Shown piece by piece: positions 1 to 11,299 of a DNA stretch of 64,000 nucleotides. Each line of letters starts with the position of its first letter. Positions within the stretch are counted from its first letter, which is position 1. Both the position numbers and the translations under genes were made by a program. Origin of the DNA: Fomes fomentarius (lineage: Eukaryota; Basidiomycota; Agaricomycetes; Polyporales; Polyporaceae); contig JABYQN010000003.1 of NCBI GenBank assembly GCA_022606135.1, positions 3,410,001-3,474,000 on the forward strand, given 5' to 3'. Under the pieces are notes generated by a model, which made no database searches, was not told the origin of the DNA, and worked only from the letters and a program-made list of their open reading frames with translations.

Positions 1-182
1 GGGCACGCATGAACACTGCCGATCCGCCGCGGAAGAATGTCAGCCTCCGTTTTGGATTCAAGAACCCACGCCCTAGCTCTATTCCCACGGTCACTCTGCC
101 CCAGACTTCCGATTTATTCCATTGTCAAGCCCTTTTCCACCCCTTCCCATCTCTCAATCATCACACAGCTGGATCCATTTTC

Positions 183-455
183 AAGCTGCCAAGCACGGCT
201 TCAACCTGCATGTTGTCTCATCCAAAACGGTCCACGTTTGGCCCAATACCAACCTGGTCAACGCCCTTCTGCCAAGCCTGCTGGTGTGTGCTTTAGGGTG
301 TGAGTAGCGTTAGACCACCTCTTCCTATTCCTTTTTCATCCTGAGACTGGTTTTATCTTGAAGCTGGTGAGCATGGCTTCAACCTGCATGTTGTCTCATC
401 CAAAACAGTGCACTTTCGACTGAATACCAACCTGGTCAACGCCCTTCTGCCAAGC
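183..455. repeat. Imperfect direct repeat, two ~95-bp copies
   Basis: Copies lie at 183-277 and 361-455. They share the cores CTTCAACCTGCATGTTGTCT and ACCAACCTGGTCAACGCCCT and differ by a handful of substitutions. The small open frames over them are not convincing genes. This looks like a local duplication; no terminal inverted repeats are visible. Confidence 0.75.
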
Positions 456-482
456 TTGGCGCTGGTGTGTGGACGCGAGTGA

Positions 483-558
483 CGGGCCCGTGTGACAGCA
501 GGGCCCCCGTGTGACAGGCCCGTGTGACACAGGCCCGTGTGACAGGCCCCCGTGTGAC
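483..558. repeat. Short tandem repeat, GGCCCGTGTGACA-like unit
   Basis: About five to six imperfect copies of a 12-15 bp GTGTGACAGGCCC unit stand side by side just after the second copy of the upstream direct repeat. It is simple low-complexity DNA with no coding role that I can see. Confidence 0.7.
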
Positions 559-1339
559 CATTATTACACGCACATATGTGACATAGCACTCACAACCTCT
601 TTTCCAATCTTGACCTCCGTGTTTGACTTCCCCTAGCTGTCTCCAGCCCCACCCAGTCTACATCCTGGACCCATCATCTGCATCCGGCAAAATGCCCTGT
701 CTCGAATACACCGTTCTGCAGCATTGAGCGACCTCCGCATGACCCTGGCGCCCGCGTATCCTTCGTGTCCTCAGGCTCTCTTTGCGAGAAGACGCCGAGG
801 ACATTGTAGCTTCTAGATCGAGCAACTTGGGAGATGTATGTGCTTGGGAATGTGTTACAGTCCACAAGGTGCATATTATCTTTCTCAGGACGATTTCATG
901 CAACTAAATAGTCTGGCTCACAAATTCACATACCCTCGCCGCAAGCCTGGTTGCTCCCTCAGAATCCGTTGAGTATCGTGTGCCTCGGATGTTCTCGTCT
1001 TGTTGGTGAGTAACGCGTGGCCATGTTCCCCCATCGCTCTTCTGTTGTACTCTCCTGTTGTACTACACTCTCCTATGCTATTGTCGGTGTTCCCCAGTCT
1101 CGACTGCATTGATGTGTAAAAGTCGAATATGGATTGACTTGGCCAACGGTATGTGCACGACAAATACGGTCGTGTGTGCAAAGATCAATCACTGTACACC
1201 CTGGCATGCACACCACGCGCTTACAAGTTACACACAAGGGCTGCCATCCCAATCCATATCGACGCCCGGCTGTCACGTCATATACTGAGGTATGTCTAAC
1301 GCTTTCGTATCACTGCCAACCACTAATACTATGCTCAGA
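559..1339. other. No assignable gene; possible upstream exons of the Cyc8-like relic
   Basis: Only short, mutually overlapping frames occur here. A few GT/AG pairs are compatible with introns of the relic that follows, for example an acceptor CTCAG just before 1340. I cannot recognise TPR repeats, which would be expected upstream if the following piece is Cyc8. Confidence 0.4.
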
Positions 1340-2428
1340 CACACGATATGCTTGAGTTGATCATGGCATGCGCAGGCGTCCTTTCCAGTTTGCGTCTACA
1401 GGGTCCTCCCGAGGCTCACGGTCACCTGGTGCACCCACAACCATTCACACGACCCTACATTCTACCCAATGCAGGTTCTGTCCACATCGGCATCTCCTCC
1501 CCCACCGGGCACATGGTTTCCGACTATCCCGCGCATCAACCACTGGGCCCAGCGCAGGTCTCGACGGTCTCGCATAGATCTCCTTTTCCCCCTCGCGAGG
1601 AATGGCACAGACGAGATCCCGTTGACGGCCTTGAGTGGGACCGCAAGCGCGGACGTCCTCCCTTCAAGAACTACGCTCATCCTCCTTCGCACTTGTACCA
1701 GTCTCGTGCTCGCTCTCGGTCAGTCCCTCAAGGCGGTCAGTTCTGAGACGCGAAGAATGGCGCTCCTGGTCACGCTCGTCGTGCGTTTCGCCCCCGTCCG
1801 CCTGTATCCGAACTCGTACACGAGCCGGTCGGTCGGCGATACGACGGTGATGCACATGCACCAAGCGGACGTGCGTCTGAGACCCTGCACCTTGCTGCGC
1901 AACAAGCGGCTGCCATGGTCGAGGAGGACAGCCGGAGGGGGGAGGGCAAATCGCGACAGGGACGATAAGTTCGTCTGACTGCAGTGGAACCAGTGTAGAA
2001 GGAACGCAAGCGTCAGATGTAGGCAGCGGCGCCTCAGCAAGGTCATGTCAAGGAGGAAGCTGGCATCAAGTTCGCAGAGTACTGCCAGAAGCCAAGCCCC
2101 GAGCCATCAAGCTCAAACAGGTCTGGTTCTGCGAACCGCTCGGTGCAACGCGAGCCCGACGAACTCGATACATATCCCACCATCTCGTGCACTCGACAAG
2201 GACTACGATGAGGGCGTCGTGGACACGCTCATCGGTACCGCCCGTGGGATCCTCGCGAGTTCGCCGCCCCCAGCGGACCTGGGGGTATCCGCCGGATGGC
2301 AGGAGCGTCCCTGCCTCAGCACCTCCCCATCGTCCCTCCATCTCGCGCAGGCTTTAAACAACAAGCGTCCGCTGAGCCCTGGGCCTGATGATCACATCGA
2401 CGCAAAGCAGACGCTGTTGGGAGCATGA
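1340..2428 (+). pseudogene. Cyc8/Ssn6-like corepressor, C-terminal fragment, frameshifted
   Basis: The open frame at 1348-1746 reads a proline/histidine-rich stretch (LQGPPEAHGHLVHPQP, SSPTGH, EEWHRRDPVDG). After frame changes, coding-like sequence resumes at 1745-1970 and at 2045-2428, ending with DKDYDEGVVDTLIG and KRPLSPGPDDHIDAK. From memory this order resembles the disordered tail that follows the TPR repeats in basidiomycete Cyc8/Ssn6, the partner of Tup1 in transcriptional repression. At least two frameshifts separate the blocks and the TPR half was not found, so this is a truncated, decayed copy. The assignment rests on low-complexity sequence and is tentative; another Pro-rich regulator is possible. 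Confidence 0.4.
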
Positions 2429-2905
2429 GCCACACACGCATCTCCCCTACAACTATCCGCGCTGCTGAGTTTGTGGGCTGTGTGGTTGGAGACCCTTAGG
2501 CACATGGGGAGGCTATTGGACCAGCTCGCAATCGGCATGAATGTGAGTTTCCCTTCTCTGCATCCCGGCGCATACCTATCCCCCGCTGCAACACTGCAAG
2601 ATGCTTATTTAAGATGACACCCAGACGTGTCCCTGCCTCCGCTTCTCGACATATGCAACTTCCAACCCGAACCTCCCTCTCCAAGTGCGTCCGCCCTCTA
2701 CCGATGCGGGCCCTTCATCTGGTGTCCCCTTCATTAACTCCACCTACGCTGCAATGCATGTCCGACACACGGCGATCAAATGCGCATGCACACCGTTCTC
2801 AACGCGTTCTTCCTAGGTTGGCATAGTAGAACGAGCTCAAGAGAAGAGTTCCGTACGATATGCGCCGATATCTCCTCACGCTTGAACAGATGATCTAGAA
2901 CAGCT
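2429..2905. other. No assignable gene
   Basis: Short overlapping frames only. Nothing in either strand reads like a conserved domain. It separates the Cyc8-like relic from the REX1 relic. Confidence 0.5.
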
Positions 2906-3490
2906 ACTCAAATTCTTCTTATCTCCCGGAGACGTTCGCAAAACTGCCTGGCTGGGTCGAGACGAAGGTCGACGTTGTGGACGACAGTCTACTTTAGCCG
3001 TCGACAAGCAGTGTGCCGTGTATATCCGCCATGGACTACGAGATGGTGAGTCTCAGCCCGCATGTTCATAATGACATGAGTTGACCCTTCCGCGCAGGTA
3101 TATTTAATCGGTTACACCTGTCTACGACCAGTTTGTAAAGCCCGATAAGCCTGTCGTCGACTACCTCACCCGCTGGTCAGGCATCACCGCCGAAGCTCTC
3201 ATCAAAGCCACCGCCTCGTTCGACGACGTGCAGGCGCATGTCCTCTCCCTCTTCTCTGCCACCCCTATCCTGATAGTACTCGGCCATTCGCTCGAGTCTG
3301 ACTTGCATGCGCTGAAGATCTGTAATCTGAGGTGTATTGATATGGCGTTGGTCTTCCGTCATTCGAGAGGACGGCCGCTTAAACCGGGGCTGGCGTGGTT
3401 GACGAAGAAGGGGTGTGGGAGAGAGAGATATCGAACCGATGTGAGGACGGGCACAATATGAAGAGCACGTGAGGGTGCTCCGAAAGACAT
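2906..3490 (+). pseudogene. REX1-type RNA exonuclease fragment (DEDDh family)
   Basis: REX1 is a 3'-5' exonuclease that trims 5S rRNA and tRNA ends in the nucleus. The remnant begins with a linker ending in LPGWVETK. It continues with AMDYEM near 3030, the ExoI motif (normally ALDCEM), then an intron. The next exon carries FVKPDKPVVDYLTRWSGIT, GHSLESDLHALK and PRGPPLKPGLAWL-like residues (here SRGRPLKPGLAWLTKK). At about 3420 a surplus GA in a GAGAGAGA run shifts the frame. The expected continuation (REIsNR..GH) is readable two bases over, and the fragment then stops. The N-terminal half and the final ExoIII segment are absent, so this is a dead copy. The family call is solid; the function is lost. 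Confidence 0.75.
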
Positions 3491-3959
3491 ATGAGAACGG
3501 TACGTGGTGTGCCGTCGCATTCACATCTTTTCCATTGGTGAATGCAACGTGCAGTAGGACCGCAAGTTCAAGGGTGACACCGAGTCGATCTTCGAATGCA
3601 TGTCGTGATCTTGGGTGTTGCTGTGACGAACGCAGTCATTGACCATGACGACGGGCTTGGTGCGTGGCACAGACAGAAGGCGACGGCGTGCGTGGCCTGC
3701 AAGAGCGATGTTGATGTCCTCAATGGCTGTCGACGCCGATGGAATTGCACCACTTCCTGTTTGTTCAGTTCACCGGGCTGGCGGACGCTCGTGGATGTGC
3801 GTGTTTTATACAAGGGTTCACTCGGACTTTGACTTTCCTGCTCATCACCGTTCCTACGACTTGCTCTGACCCGCGACTTGCACACGCAGGGATCCCGCCA
3901 AAAGCAACCGGGAACCCCTTGCTCGATGCCGCTGCACACCAGCACCAGCACCAGCATCA

Positions 3960-4860
3960 TCGTGACATCGTCCTCTCCTACAACCAACCCGGACCTGAGC
4001 ACTGTCCTTGTGATGCTCGACACCCACCTCTGCCAGCTGGCACGCAGCACCGTGATCTTTCTGGGCCAGATCGCAGAGCTCAACGGGCGCAAGACGGCAT
4101 TTAACGAGGGCACGCTGACGATGGGGAAGAGCGTCGAGATCATTGCAAGCACAAGGACGTTTCCTACTCAGCGAGATCTTCCAGGCCGCCTCGTCCATCC
4201 TCGTCTATCCTTCCTAGAAGCAACGACTTGGTATGGGCAGATTCAACGGCTATGAGCGTGGGTATCATCACAGAAGTGGTGTATATTGCCATCCGTCCTT
4301 TCTTCGTCCTCGAGTCAGAGGGTGAAGGCAAAGGCAAGAAGGCGACAGTGATCAATGTGATCACCATGGTCGGTGGGAGCACTAGAGAGGATTCAACGCA
4401 ATGCGACAGATCTTCGCGAACGACGAGGACCAGCGGCCCTGGATCATCGAAGAGCTCCTTATCACAAACTCTTGGACAAGCAACGAGCTGGGCAGTTCCG
4501 GTGCGTGGTTCCTGGAGCCGCAATTGACACAATATAACCTCACACTGCGGGGAGGTAGATCCTACGGACAGTATCCGCCTTGCTCATGCAGCTTGTACGG
4601 ACTTCTGCCCATGATGTGCGCGTTGAGGTCAAGGCGATTCGCAAGGTGCGCAACCAAGCAGTAACGCTCAAGCACTAGGAAAGTTTCACGGGAGAGCCGT
4701 GGAAGGAATCTTGGTTACACAGACATGACAACGAGGAGATTCGACTGTATGCCTTCTGGGCTGGACTCGGCGACCAAGGCTGCAAATTCGATCGTCATTT
4801 TATTGACGCAGAGGTACGATCGCCCTAGTTGTCGTTGATGTCTGACCCGTTATCATAGCA
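3960..4860 (+). pseudogene. SCC2/NIPBL cohesin-loader fragment
   Basis: Scc2 (Mis4, NIPBL) loads cohesin onto chromatin. Blocks typical of the fungal protein occur in order but in different frames. They are a helical block ending FNEGTLTMGKSVEIIAS, a piece reading SEIFQAASSILV, then RQIFANDEDQRPWIIEELL near 4401-4470. After these come RLRDGRS-like residues (here TLRGGRS), [16 protein letters not shown], and HRHDNEEIRLY near 4715-4750. Several indels and stops separate them. Only a middle slice of a protein of well over 1,500 residues is present. It lies head-to-tail between the REX1 and NUP107 relics on the same strand. Confidence 0.6.
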
Positions 4861-5555
4861 CATCTCTGGACAGTATTCAAGTCTGTGTTATCAATATGCA
4901 TTCAGGTTGATGCGCGACTGAAGGCTTCTGCACCAGTGACTCTAGTGTCAATGTCAATTACATTGAGTTCAAGAAATCATGATTGAGCCCGCGACGTGTG
5001 CAAGCTCTGAGGCGGAGCACACAGTCAAGCGGGGTGGTGGAATGGACGAGATGATTTGACTGCGATGATAGAGGAGAGGGAGTTGTGGGTATGGAATGAG
5101 GGACAGTGTTGGCTGTGTAAAATTGGATGGCCAGGCGATTGCAGATTTCGCATCGGCCGAGGATGAAGCGCATGGCACCCATCATCCGGCGGATTCCGCG
5201 GGTCCGTGCACCATAGCTTGGATGTGGGCGCGGCAATTCGCCACCTGAGACATAAGTACTCTAGGGTTCGACGGGTTTTAGTCTGTCGCTCCATGATCAA
5301 CTTGGGCAGTCATACACTCAATAGATGGTGGCAGCTGAACAGAGCCTACGATACGACGGTGCCTAGCTTCCGGCGCATCCGCCGGAAGTTGCACTCAGCC
5401 AGCTCCGCAGTCTGAAGAACGACACGGAGCCCATCGAGTTCGACCCGTTGAAGATTAGTGCGTACTCGTCATCCTCCCGGGTTTCGGACACGATAGTGGA
5501 GCTGATGTCCCCCAGGCCATATCCTGAGGCCGCTGGCGACGTTCCACTGGCTGCG
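4861..5555. other. Unassigned; short coding-like piece at ~5410-5560
   Basis: Most of this stretch holds nothing recognisable. Around 5415-5560 a frame reads NDTEPIEFDPLKISAYS followed by RPYPEAAGDVPLA, which looks like real protein sequence. It may belong to the front of the NUP107 relic that follows, but I cannot match it to a family. Confidence 0.3.
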
Positions 5556-5559
5556 TGAA

Positions 5560-6960
5560 GTGACGCCAGATGTGTTTGCCAGCAAGACTGTCTGCAAGAG
5601 GGCAGCTTTGAACGTATGTCTCGTCCTATCCCTTCATCGACCCCTTTCTTCACCCACGCTCACTCACACGGACACGGCTTTGAATTGTGGCTGTGATAGT
5701 CAACACTCTCCCCCACCGAACGTGCCGTCTACGCTGCGCTCGCACCCACACCAGCGACGTCCGCCGAACTCAAGTCGCACTGCCGGACGTGGGAGGACCA
5801 CTTATGTGCGTCATGCGAATATTGAGCGGGAGTGTTTCTGGGGCGCGCAAGCATGGGCTGGATGTCGAGCATGTCACGGTCGTTACGGCGGAGCGGACGA
5901 TCGAAAAGGCGTTCACGGTGCGTCCTGGCTTGCTTGCCGTCAGCTGGCCCGTTTGTGTTCTGGGTGCTCATGATGCTTGAAACGTAGATCCTACCGCCGG
6001 TCAAGGGTCCGCTACCGTCGATTATCGGGCTGGAGCCTGCACCGACGGATGCAGAGTGGCTCCTTGTGCGCTCGATTGAGTGGACGACGTTCGTCAAGTC
6101 GACGTATGACACGGCGCTCGAGCAGGCGGATGTCATCCTGCGCTACTTGCTCGGTACGTCCATTCATTACCCTCCAGGCTACAGTTGATTCACGCGTACA
6201 TAAGGTACCAGGCGACGGAGTACATGCATTATCGCCAGTTCGTTGCTGTCTGGGAGACTTTTGCGTGAGTTGTGGAGTGTCAGGCGCTCGAGAGGCCGCA
6301 GATGAACAAGGAGACGACTCGGAGGGCGTCGTGGCTGAGCAATCATAAAGGCTTGATCGAGCAGGCGAGGGAGGACACGATCAAGCTTTTGACGACGGAT
6401 TGGCTCATGGCAGACGTAGAGGTGAACGATGGTGAGTTTTCTTGACCTGTTGCAGCGGGGGAAGAGAACAGATGCTGACGACAATGAGCGTGTAGGTGAA
6501 CGGAGACGGCGCGACCTCGTCCGCATTCGACAGATATACATCCCCGAGCCGATCATCCGCCTGCACTCAATCCTTGTCACCTCGCGCAGTCAAACATCAG
6601 AGTATGCCCCTTCTCGACTTCTCTCTCGCGTCGACGGATGCTGACCACGGTTCATGACAGGAATGTCAAACATGCGCTCTCGGCTCGTCAACATGGCCGT
6701 CGATTCGCGCTACAGGTTGTACGATGACTTCTCGAACCAGAACGGGTGCAGGCTGGGCGACTACCTTGCGGCGGTTCGCCTGGCTGTTCTTGCGGGCGTC
6801 GGACCTGTTCCGGATTCTCACTGTATGCCGTTTGAGGTGTGTTGTCGATATTGATTCTTGTTGCCACGTGCACAATGATGGCTTGTTGTATCAGCAAGTG
6901 TCCTCAGATCGCTATCTCACGAGCTGCCCGTTGAATTGCAAGCTGTGGTAAGTATGGCAA
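5560..6960 (+). pseudogene. NUP107/Nup84 nucleoporin, C-terminal half, degenerate
   Basis: Nup107 (yeast Nup84) is a scaffold subunit of the Y-complex of the nuclear pore. Recognisable blocks, each ending at plausible introns, are: PTERAVYAALAPTP with CRTWEDHL near 5715-5810; ARKHGLDVEHVTVVTAERT near 5850; ILPPVKGPLPSIIGLEPAPT with RSIEWTTFVKSTYDTALEQA at 5990-6150; NHKGLIEQAREDTIKLLTTD near 6345; RQIYIPEPIIRLHSILVTSR near 6525; and NMAVDSRYRLYDDFSNQNG near 6690. The blocks sit in different frames, with stops between them and a lost stretch around 5820. It is a decayed copy of an essential gene, so a working copy must exist elsewhere. Confidence 0.75.
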
Positions 6961-6964
6961 CACA

Positions 6965-8115
6965 TCAGCTCCAAGCATGGACAGTGACCGCAAACAACGC
7001 GCTACTTACCGGGCAGGCCGAACTGGCTCACGATGTTGACGCACTTGTAGCTTGGAGCAGTTCCATTCAGGGGCGTTATGTGGACCTCGTTGAATCGCAT
7101 GTTCGGACAGGGCGCGGCTGAGCTGCATTCAAGATCAACGACTATGTACATAGGTCAAAATATCAAACTTGAAGCTAGCATGTAGTGGAAGACGCCTTCG
7201 TGTTGCGCTGGGCAGTCCCTACCCAGTCTTCGAAGGTGAGGTTGCTGAATCTCAGCGTTGATGGGCCGTCGCTAGTAATCATCATCGCGTTCAGAAGTTC
7301 GGTCCAGGTGACACAGGGGCTGCAAGAGGACTTACGAGTGGCCTCCGATCGGGAGTGTTACTTGGTCGAACGTCACCCTTCTAGTGACTGTGCCGTCCCA
7401 GGACTTGAAATACACACCGGACACCATGTTGGGTTGGACTTGCGAGTCGAGGCGGATGAGCTGCGAGGGCAAGGCAATCATTCGAACCTGCTAGCGTACA
7501 CTGCAAGTGGGACTGCATACGTTGAGGTCTTCCAGGAGAACGTTGTTCACAATATCGTTCTGCAAGCAGCCATGCGTTGGAACAAGAGATGTCATCGCAC
7601 GATGTTTGACTCTAGATATACTCACAAATTGGACATACTGTCCGAGCGACCCGAAGGCAATCCCGTTCCCGCCCGGCAGGTGATGTCTTTGGCGACGATG
7701 TTCGTCGAGTTCTATGACGTGTGAGTTAGCCATTGCATCCAACAGAGAATCGATTGCCAGAACTGACTCCTTTTATTGCTAGACAATCGTCTCCGCAGGT
7801 TATCTGGGATACCAGGGTCAAGGAGCTCTGAAGTAGTCGAGAGTGGCATGTTTGCGTACATCCCAGCGCAGTAACGAGATCCTATCTGAACGGTATTTGT
7901 CGATTCCGTAGCCAAGCGCATCCTCGTCAGTGACGGCTGAACAGTCGATCTCAGAGCGCCTGTGAATTACCATCCGTGTTGGGCACCACACTGGCGGAAG
8001 AGAAATACGTCTGTCAGTCACCTGATGATCGTCCACCAGACGGCCAGGAAGTCGACGGCCTTGGAGCAGAACCATGGTGGGCGACGTTGACTGCGGACGG
8101 TTGAACATGAACATG
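6965..8115 (-). pseudogene. GH28 family polygalacturonase-like fragment
   Basis: Reading the minus strand from about 8115 down, pieces of a glycoside hydrolase family 28 pectinase appear in order. They are MFMFNRPQSTSPTM, then YRSDRISLLRWDV (family: ...SDHI.L.RWDVTNGDDC), then GGNGIAFGSLGQYV with VNNVLLEDLNV near 7650-7540, then a GVYFKSWDGTV-type strand near 7440-7410. GH28 enzymes are secreted parallel beta-helix hydrolases that cut pectin. The catalytic DD pair region is scrambled by a frameshift after RWDV, and frame changes separate the other blocks. No signal peptide was found. It is antisense to its neighbours on both sides. Confidence 0.65.
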
Positions 8116-8365
8116 ACTTCATCGAGACCTATATAATGCCTGAGGAACCCACCGCAAGACGTAAGCGAATGTTTGACAACACCCGGTGCGAGCGTTCAGG
8201 TTCTGGAAGGCCCTGCTCAAGGAACAGGTGCAATGGGACGACCCCGGCTGGACTCGTATGTGACGGGATATCCCGCAGCAAAAGGCAGCAAATCCGCGAG
8301 CACTAGACGACCTGCGGCGTGTGGCGACGAATCGGACTCGTTTGCACGGCGGCTGTACGCCCGAT

Positions 8366-10941
8366 ATGAGTACAGTCATTGTTGCTACGGATGCATTCCC
8401 CATGCTTAGCGCAGAGCGCGAGCGTATGGATCAAACACTCGTGCAACTAGAGTCCAGTGTGCGCAGGTAAGTGGCGCATCGGTCTATTGAATCCGCGATG
8501 CGTTGTTAAAGACTCGATCTTCGTAGTAGTGTCTTGCAGCCCGCGGGTTTCCCTGTCGACCGGCCTCAGAACTGGCCCCCTTCGACCCTCAACGTCTTCC
8601 TACAGTTGAATAGGAAGTACCGCCATCTTACCCAGCTCGAGATCAAGCAGGGTGGCTGGCGTATACGCTTCACCAATAGCGTAGAGGCCACAGTGGGCCT
8701 GTCGAACACCACGTGCATAACTATGGAGAAAACGTTGAGCTTTTCAATAAGGTTTGTCCGCTGACCGCCTATCCCTCACGCGTCGCCTCATTGTGGAGTA
8801 GCTTGAAGAGAAGTATAACGGAAATGTCAATCGCTTGACGGAGCTGGATAGGATGTCCTTCGCCGGGGCCATCAGGACGTCCATCGATGGGATTCTGTCC
8901 TACAAAGGGTACTTGGAGGACAGTCGTCAGTGTCTCGCGTTGTACAAGGATTATTTCCGAATTCTGGGCCAGACACCTGCACGTAATTTCTTTCGTCAAT
9001 TTGTGCCAGCTTGCTTACCGTTCGTTGTGAAGCCTGAGGTGAGGCGGTTTATCAGGCCGCTGGAGAAGAACGCGAGACCCTCGAGACCCAAGGTGCAAGA
9101 CTTTACGCAGAATTGATCAATGAGCTCCTCACCCGCAGGTCCATGTCGTGCGACGAGTTCAACCCGAAGTTTCGAGAGTACCAGCAGGTGACTGCTGCCC
9201 TTATGCGGCAAATTGCGCCGCCTCAGGACGCTGCCATCGCTGAGCTTCAGGTAACTGCCGGTGTTTATTACTAAGTTCTTGCGCTCATCTTGACTACGAT
9301 GGCTAGGCATGCATCGACTTGGCTCAGTCGACAAACACCCTTTTGTATCCAGTCTCTGAGCTTCAGCGCCACTCCGTTGCCCAAAATGAGCTCTCTCAGA
9401 CCTAGACACCATCTGCTTGTCTACCCCTCTGATTTCAGCGACATCGATGGTGCAAAGAATGGCGGTGAGTTTCGCGCTATAGACATACATACCGGAGGGT
9501 ACGAAGTTTGTCCACACAGGCACCTACAACCCCATGTGCTAGCGGGGGCCTTCAGAGAATAATGAGACGTGCCGTAGCCGTGGTGAGTACCCGCGTCGTT
9601 GCTACCGTTACTAGTTTGACCCACGCGTACCTCAGACGTGGAAGCTAGATGTCGCAAATGCGATGTCACACCTTTCGCCCTCATGCCCGATGAGCCGAAA
9701 TGGTGCATCTGCTCGATGAATACGATCAACAGGGAAATGGTCGAACTGCGCTCACAGGCTACAGCTTGACTTGACGGCAGAGCGGTTGTCTGCGGCGGAA
9801 ACGCAGCTCATAGAACAAAATGCAGATTCCAAGACTCAGATGCGGAGACTTCGTCGCTACAAGGAGACAACGGTGAGTACTCGATGGCCTGTGCGCGAAT
9901 GTTGCGGTTTCACATAGAGTAAACAAGAACAGTCTATTACGGAGCTAGAGGAGAGGTTGCTGGACAGATCCAACTGCTGAATCGACCAAAGCTCATACTG
10001 CGAAAATTTTGCAGCTCGAGTCAGCATGTGCGGAGTTGCAGATAGAACGAGTAAGTGCGCGAACTACCCATCACCCAAGCTTTTAGTTGAAATCGCTTGC
10101 AGCGGAACCTGTATACAAAGATACAGGATGTCCAAGCCAATCGTGAGCTGTGGAAGAACAGGCTTGAGACTCAAGAGCAGGAGAACGCTGCCATGACTCG
10201 TCGGCTTGAGGGTGGAGTTCGCTACCTGGAGAGTGAGAATGTGAGAGGCTATCTCAGCATGGATCAGTCTGGGGTATGTGACGAGTTATGTTCAGGCTTC
10301 TCTTCAAACTGAGGTGGATCTGTATCGTGCCCGCTGCAATGAGCTTGCATTGCAGCTTGAGAATGTGACTGTCGCCGTGGAATTATCCAGAGCGAATTCA
10401 ATAACCTTGAATACGAAATGGGAGATACGATTGAGCGTCTCGAAGCAGAGAACCGAGAAAAGGACTGTAAGTATCGCTTAAAGCTATCCACGATACCGAG
10501 CTAATGCTCAGCCTACTGTCAGCCGATATCCTCGCGTTGCAGCGATCGCTCAAGCACACATAAAATCCTGCAATGGGCGCGATCAGCGAGACGAGTCCGA
10601 TTGACACAAGCACTACAGTAATTGCCAGTGGTGATGTCGCGACCGTCATGGGCGTGAACACGTTGCAGGGAGGGACTGTGCACTCTAAGGGGCTCGCGGG
10701 CTTGATAGCAGCCGCTTCTCATCCTAGTGAGCGTACGACTATGCCCAAGCATAAGAGAGTCTTTGGCGCTGCGCACCATTCCGAGCACCCTCTGCGCGAC
10801 GTTCAGGGCATACCGGCGGACAAGGAGACCCCATCGGCTCCACCGGACACACACTCAGTCGAGTATCATTCCCGTCTTCTTCTCAGTATGGACCCCCCAA
10901 AACCTGCATCCGAATTTTGTGCTATAGCGCTACCGCAGTAG
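8366..10941 (+). CDS. Uncharacterised coiled-coil protein, family copy 1
   Basis: The start ATG at 8366 gives FPMLSAERERMDQTLVQLES, matching the start of the minus-strand relative at 21103. Further exons read LNRKYRHLTQLE near 8605, LDRMSFAGAIRT with YLEDSRQ and YFRILGQTP near 8840-8980, and LYAELINELLTRRSM with VTAALMRQIAP near 9095-9225. Downstream come a Cys-rich patch (CRKCDVTPF, KWCICS) near 9640-9715 and a long Glu/Gln/Arg-rich coiled coil (AERLSAAETQLIEQ, QDVQANRELWKNRLETQEQE) to about 10480. A Ser/Thr/Pro tail ends at 10941. I do not recognise the family. Some junctions (near 9040 and 9960) do not splice cleanly, so the gene may be decaying. Confidence 0.5.
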
Positions 10942-11007
10942 TTGTAAGTTCTAACCATTCTTTCCGCAAAATTTGGTGATGTCTTACTTACTATGCAAAT
11001 CTCGCTG

Positions 11008-11296
11008 AACAGCTATTGACCTCCTCCCGGCAGAAATTCACGTCAATCACTACAGCATTGATTTAATAGCACGAGCTGTCATTACGGCTCTACTCTCCCG
11101 TGACGCCCCGCGACTCCAAGAGGTCGTATATGCCAACACCTTGAGAACTATACGTGCCTCCAGTTCACAAACTTTCGACAACAGAGCACGAACCTGCAGA
11201 TTCGGTCAACTAGCGCACGAGGTCCTCTTCGACGATGAGATAGTTGAAGCCGCTGGTGACACGCACTCTGGCTCGCACAGCACAGGTCGGTAGTTA
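11008..11296 (+). CDS. Open exon of unknown protein
   Basis: A continuous frame without an ATG runs AIDLLPAEIHVNHYSIDLI, RDAPRLQEVVYANTLRTI, HEVLFDDEIVEAAG and ends at a TAG after a possible GT donor. The composition is that of a helical, acidic protein and codon use is unremarkable. It could be a further exon of the coiled-coil gene upstream or part of a separate gene. No family is recognised. Confidence 0.3.
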
Positions 11297-11299
11297 CGG

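Noticed and set aside
483..558. Possible CRISPR-like or telomeric array
   Set aside because: Short degenerate tandem units without spacers, and no TTAGGG; a eukaryotic simple repeat.
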